A DNA stretch of 64,000 nt from assembly GCA_033961575.1 (NCBI GenBank), contig CM066729.1, positions 97,963,001 to 98,027,000 of the forward strand, given 5' to 3'. The stretch's first letter is position 1. Every line of letters begins with the position of its first letter. Positions 62,964 to 64,000 of this stretch are shown in pieces. Under the pieces are notes generated by a model, which was not told where the DNA came from, ran no database searches, and saw only the letters and a list, made by a program, of their open reading frames with translations. Position numbers and translations under genes: made by a program. The stretch comes from Aselliscus stoliczkanus (lineage: Eukaryota > Chordata > Mammalia > Chiroptera > Hipposideridae).

Positions 62964-64000
62964 TGTTGGTTTTTTTGTTTTTATTTTTTTTAATTGACTT
63001 TATCTTGCTCCTTAGCCTTCCCACTGACTGATAATCACTCCTACTAGAACCTTCCCCAGGACTTAATGCTGGAACCTCCCTATTAGGTTTGTATGGAAGA
63101 CCTAGGATTCACAAACTTCTGAACTTCAACTCAAACTTCAAACAATATGACTTACAGATTTAGGACTAGAAGACCTCAAAACATTGAGAGCCTTAGCACC
63201 ATCACTACTTTTTGCACTACATTTTCTGTTCAGTATGATTTTGTATTGGCCAGGAAACGGAACCATTTGTGTCTGAGAAAGATTGTCCCGACAAATACCA
63301 GTTCAAACGATTTTTCAAATACTCTTAGATAGGTCCTTATTTTCTCTTTTGTTTTCACAGATAACTATAGAATTATATGGCTTCAGGATGCATTTATTTT
63401 TATTATTTGTCCGTGCCTTAATTATGAGTTCTCAGGAAATAGTGAAATGTGTATGTGGATAATTCTGAAGCTTAATGTAACCCACCAAAAAGAGTTTGCT
63501 TAAGAACTCTAGCTCAAATTTTGTTCCCAAGGTTTTATTCTCTTCCCCATGTGTGTAAATTATCTTACTTTCCTTCTCTTAGGAAGTACGTAGATATAAT
63601 TACCTTTGTTTTATCATGTGCAGTGGTGGGGAGACGGGTGTCTTAGATGTGTCACTTATGAAATGAAGCACACATTTATTTGCCAAAGAACGGAGCTAGG
63701 TCTTGGCATAGTCTTGTAATCAATAAAGGAGAGTGAAGCAACTAGCCATATGGATATTGAATCTCTGACCCTAGTCTGAGGAACCCTGACTCTAATTAAT
63801 CAATTAAGCTTGTTACTTACAAGTATCTTCTTGCCCTTCTGGACTCTTAGGGATTAAAATTCCAAAGATTGGGAATGAATGTTTACTTCAATTTGTAGCT
63901 ATTTTAGGAATTTTCTTACTTGTGTAGAAACATAATGAATAGTATTACATGCTTTTATTCATTTATTTATTTTTATTTTTGCAAATTACAAATATGTCTC
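62964..64000. other. ROBO1 intron, no clear feature
   Basis: Starts with a T-rich stretch. 63640-63790 has faint antisense-MIR-like text (GAAGCAACTAGCCATATGG, TGAATCTCTGACCC). No exon seen before the window ends. Confidence 0.5.

Overview
This is 64 kb of AT-rich mammalian intronic DNA carrying one protein-coding exon. The exon (49260-49417, + strand) encodes part of the second immunoglobulin domain of ROBO1, the Slit axon-guidance receptor. It matches ROBO1 rather than ROBO2 at every residue that separates the two, as far as I can judge from memory. No other ROBO1 exon was found, so the window is about 49 kb of the upstream intron, the exon, and about 14.6 kb of the downstream intron. All other open reading frames are short and accidental or belong to retrotransposons and processed pseudogenes.

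The repeats point to a bat, most likely of the horseshoe/leaf-nosed lineage. There are at least 18 tRNA-derived SINE units whose heads begin GGCCGGCC-GAGTGG and resemble Rhin-1-like bat SINEs, L1 elements with a Laurasiatherian-type 3'UTR, and mariner-type DNA transposons with short MITE derivatives. The species assignment is an inference from repeat style and not proven.

Layout. 0-4 kb: a composite SINE, then a 5'-inverted L1 (1385-3431) with a 14-bp target-site duplication (TSD), which later received a SINE dimer and a UBA52 (ubiquitin-eL40) processed pseudogene. 4-7.8 kb: an L1 derivative with 5'UTR, decayed ORF1 and 3'UTR but only scraps of ORF2. 9.8-13.1 kb (- strand): a second such derivative whose 290-codon ORF1 is still open and whose CpG-rich 5'UTR is the only GC-rich island in the window. 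13-22 kb: old repeats (MER5A, MIR, L2) and unique sequence. 22.7-25.2 kb: a third ORF2-less L1 derivative with a clean TSD. 26-37 kb: a cluster of SINEs, a PRELID3B processed pseudogene and an old L1 end. 37-49 kb: mostly unique sequence with an L2, microsatellites and an internally deleted mariner sitting inside a MIR. 49.3 kb: the ROBO1 exon. 50-64 kb: an ancient nested repeat, mariner MITE hairpins, a SINE made of several tRNA-like units, and unique sequence.

The most notable features are three separate L1 derivatives that keep ORF1 but lack most or all of ORF2 (half-L1/HAL1-like), and a modular SINE system in which different tRNA-like heads share one 3' tail carrying AATAAA plus TCTTT.
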